Assembly: GCA_013821585.1 (NCBI GenBank) | Contig: JACDGO010000123.1 | Coordinates: 1 to 6,379 of the forward strand | Direction: 5' to 3' | Source: Sphingomonadaceae bacterium | Lineage (GTDB): Bacteria > Pseudomonadota > Alphaproteobacteria > Sphingomonadales > Sphingomonadaceae | Length of the DNA: 6,379 nucleotides | In this document: piece after piece, positions 4,715-6,379 of the stretch | Layout of the letters: the number at the start of each line of letters is the position of its first letter | Numbering within the stretch: the first letter of the stretch is position 1 | Translations under genes and position numbers: made by a program | The notes under the pieces: model-generated | The model's input: the letters and a program-made list of their open reading frames with translations, nothing else | What the model was told of the DNA's origin: nothing | The model's database searches: none

Positions 4715-6379
4715 TCAGACGATCCGCGGCAGCGTCTCGAACTGGTGATACGGCGGCGGGCTCGAGAGGGTCCATTCGAGCGTCGTCGCGCCTTCGCCCC
4801 AGGGGTTGTCGGCGGCTTTCTTGCCCGCGGCGAGCGACCAGAAGACGTTGACGAAGAACACCACCATCGACAGCGCCATGATCACATAGCCGTAGGTCGC
4901 GATGTGGTTCCAATAGGCGTCGGCGTCGGGATAGTCGGGGATGCGGCGCGGCATGCCGTCCAATCCGAGGAAGTGCATCGGGAAGAACAATATGTTCACG
5001 CCGATGAAGAACATCCAGAAATGGATCTGGCCGAGAATTTCGCTCAGCTCGCGCCCGCTCATCTTGGAGAACCAGTAGGTGAATCCGGCGAACAGGCTGA
5101 ACACCGCGCCGAGGCTGAGCACGTAATGGAAGTGTGCGACGACGTAGTAGGTGTCCTGCATATAGTTGTCGATGCCGCCGTTGGCGAGGACGACGCCGGT
5201 GACGCCGCCGACGGTGAACATGAAGATGAAGCCCAGCGCCCACATCATCGGGGTCTTGAAGCTGATCGATCCGCCCCACATCGTCGCGATCCAGCTGAAA
5301 ATCTTGATGCCGGTCGGCACCGCGATCACCATCGTCGCCATGGTGAAATACATCTTCACGTTCACGTTCATGCCCGTGGTGAACATGTGATGCGCCCAGA
5401 CGACGAAGCCGACGACGCCGATCGCGACCATCGCATAGGCCATGCCGAGATAGCCGAACACGGGCTTTTTGGAGAAGGTCGCGATCACCTGGCTGACCAT
5501 GCCGAAGCCCGGCACGATCATGATGTACACCTCGGGATGGCCGAAGAACCAGAACAGATGCTGGTAGAGGATCGGATCGCCTCCGCCCGCCGCGTCGAAG
5601 AAGGTCGTGCCGAAATTGCGGTCGGTGAGCAGCATAGTGATCGCCGCGGCGAGGACGGGAAGCGCGAGCAGCAGCAGGAACGCCGTCACCAAGATCGACC
5701 AGACGAACAGCGGCATCTTGTGCAGCGTCATACCAGGCGCGCGCATGTTGAAAATCGTCGTGATGAAATTGATCGCGCCGAGGATCGACGACGCGCCCGC
5801 GAGGTGGAGCGACAAGATCGCCATATCGACCGCGGGGCCCGTCGATCCGCTCGTCGAGAGCGGCGCATAGATGGTCCAGCCGGTCCCCGCGCCGAGCCCG
5901 GAGCCGCCGGAGAAGAAGGTCGAGCCCAGCAACAAGGTGAACGACGGGACCAGCAGCCAGAAGCTGATGTTGTTCATGCGCGGGAACGCCATGTCGGGCG
6001 CGCCGATCATGATCGGCACGAACCAGTTGCCGAATCCGCCGATCATCGCCGGCATCACCATGAAGAACACCATGATCAGGCCGTGCGCGGTGACCAGCAC
6101 GTTCCACAGATGAAGCGACTCGTCGTGCGTCGCGGGGCCGGCGCCGGCGAGTGAATTATGGATGTTCGCCCAATGCTCGAGGAACTGGATGCCCGGCTGC
6201 GCGAGCTCGGCGCGCATCAAGCCCGAGATCGTCCCGCCGATCACCCCCGCGGTGATCGCGAAGATCAGGTAGAGGGTGCCGATGTCCTTGTGGTTGGTCG
6301 ACATGAACCAGCGCACGAAGAAGCCGGGCTTGTGGTCGGCGTCATGATGGTCGTGCGCGGTCCCCCCGTGGAACTCGTG
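4715..6379 (-). CDS. ctaD: Cytochrome c oxidase subunit I, aa3-type (5' end beyond window)
   Basis: This is the catalytic subunit of the A1-type aa3 oxidase, holding heme a and the heme a3-CuB centre where O2 is reduced. The frame is open from the right edge to TGA at 4717-4715. Numbering from the GTG at 6316, heme a ligands are H78 (VTAHGLIM) and H397, the heme a3 ligand is H395 (AHFHYVL), and CuB ligands are H260 (GHPEVY), H309 and H310 (WAHHMF). Y264 is the crosslinked tyrosine. D-channel D108 and E262 and K-channel K338 (PTGIKIFSW) are all present. Twelve helices are expected. The GTG at 6316 is not the true start: 21 more in-frame codons reach the edge, ending in [11 protein letters not shown], the normal family N-terminus, so translation begins upstream of the window. 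Subunit II (ctaC) normally precedes it. The downstream partner ctaB is separated here by about 1.9 kb of unrelated DNA. Confidence 0.99.
   Translation of the reverse strand, partial: HEFHGGTAHDHHDADHKPGFFVRWFMSTNHKDIGTLYLIFAITAGVIGGTISGLMRAELAQPGIQFLEHWANIHNSLAGAGPATHDESLHLWNVLVTAHGLIMVFFMVMPAMIGGFGNWFVPIMIGAPDMAFPRMNNISFWLLVPSFTLLLGSTFFSGGSGLGAGTGWTIYAPLSTSGSTGPAVDMAILSLHLAGASSILGAINFITTIFNMRAPGMTLHKMPLFVWSILVTAFLLLLALPVLAAAITMLLTDRNFGTTFFDAAGGGDPILYQHLFWFFGHPEVYIMIVPGFGMVSQVIATFSKKPVFGYLGMAYAMVAIGVVGFVVWAHHMFTTGMNVNVKMYFTMATMVIAVPTGIKIFSWIATMWGGSISFKTPMMWALGFIFMFTVGGVTGVVLANGGIDNYMQDTYYVVAHFHYVLSLGAVFSLFAGFTYWFSKMSGRELSEILGQIHFWMFFIGVNILFFPMHFLGLDGMPRRIPDYPDADAYWNHIATYGYVIMALSMVVFFVNVFWSLAAGKKAADNPWGEGATTLEWTLSSPPPYHQFETLPRIV

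Noticed and set aside
4536..6107. A 523-codon minus-strand frame overlapping ctaD
   Set aside because: Out-of-phase shadow of ctaD with Arg/His-rich, non-protein-like composition. Its tail runs through the palindrome cluster.
4745..6154. A 469-codon open frame on the plus strand, antisense to ctaD
   Set aside because: It is the complement of ctaD in a high-GC gene. The product is a low-complexity mix of Arg, Asp, His and Glu with no domain, and ctaD carries all catalytic residues.
4715..6316. CtaD starting at GTG 6316
   Set aside because: This would begin inside the conserved [13 protein letters not shown] motif. The open frame continues to the window edge, so the start is outside.
1..6379. 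CRISPR array, tRNA/rRNA genes, transposase or toxin-antitoxin genes
   Set aside because: I saw no regularly spaced repeats, no tRNA-like cloverleaf, no transposase motif and no toxin tip on the rhs pieces.

Overview
The window is a minus-strand stretch of an aa3-type cytochrome c oxidase (cta/cox) operon from a high-GC alphaproteobacterium. Gene order, protein signatures and the small conserved gene between ctaB and ctaG point to Sphingomonadales (Sphingopyxis or Sphingomonas-like). The genus is inferred from remembered protein character, not from a search.

Read in the direction of transcription (right to left), the layout is as follows. ctaD (subunit I) covers 6379-4715, and its 5' end lies outside the window. 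A compact cluster of palindromes covers 4708-4613. A non-oxidase segment covers about 4609-2793. Then come ctaB (heme o synthase, 2792-1893), a 39-codon single-membrane-segment protein of the CoxF/Coa3-like kind (1896-1777), ctaG (Cox11-type copper chaperone, 1780-1244), ctaE/coxC (subunit III, 1216-380) and a DUF3291-family gene (390-1) cut by the left edge. The four cistrons from ctaB to ctaE are packed very tightly (two ATGA overlaps, then a 27-nt gap), and the DUF3291 gene overlaps ctaE by 11 nt. This looks like one transcript. CtaB makes heme O, the precursor of heme A; CtaG supplies CuB; the small protein is a likely assembly factor; CtaD and CtaE are the structural subunits.

The segment between ctaD and ctaB is the unusual part. 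It carries one intact gene, an EamA/DMT-family 10-TM transporter (4245-3424, same strand as the operon). This gene is flanked by two broken pieces of Rhs/YD-repeat genes in opposite orientations: a plus-strand piece at 4450-4609 with a one-base frameshift in a G6 run, and a minus-strand piece at 3189-3072 with an internal deletion. The right-hand rhs homology stops within 4 nt of the palindrome cluster. I read this as an accessory insertion, with decayed rhs DNA around a transporter, inside an otherwise conserved respiratory operon.

I found no convincing new defence, CRISPR, RNA or mobile system. The observations most worth checking are the rhs-flanked insertion and its possible inversion history, the palindrome cluster (candidate dispersed repeat), the Coa3-like small protein, and an open frame that joins the left rhs remnant in phase to ctaB.
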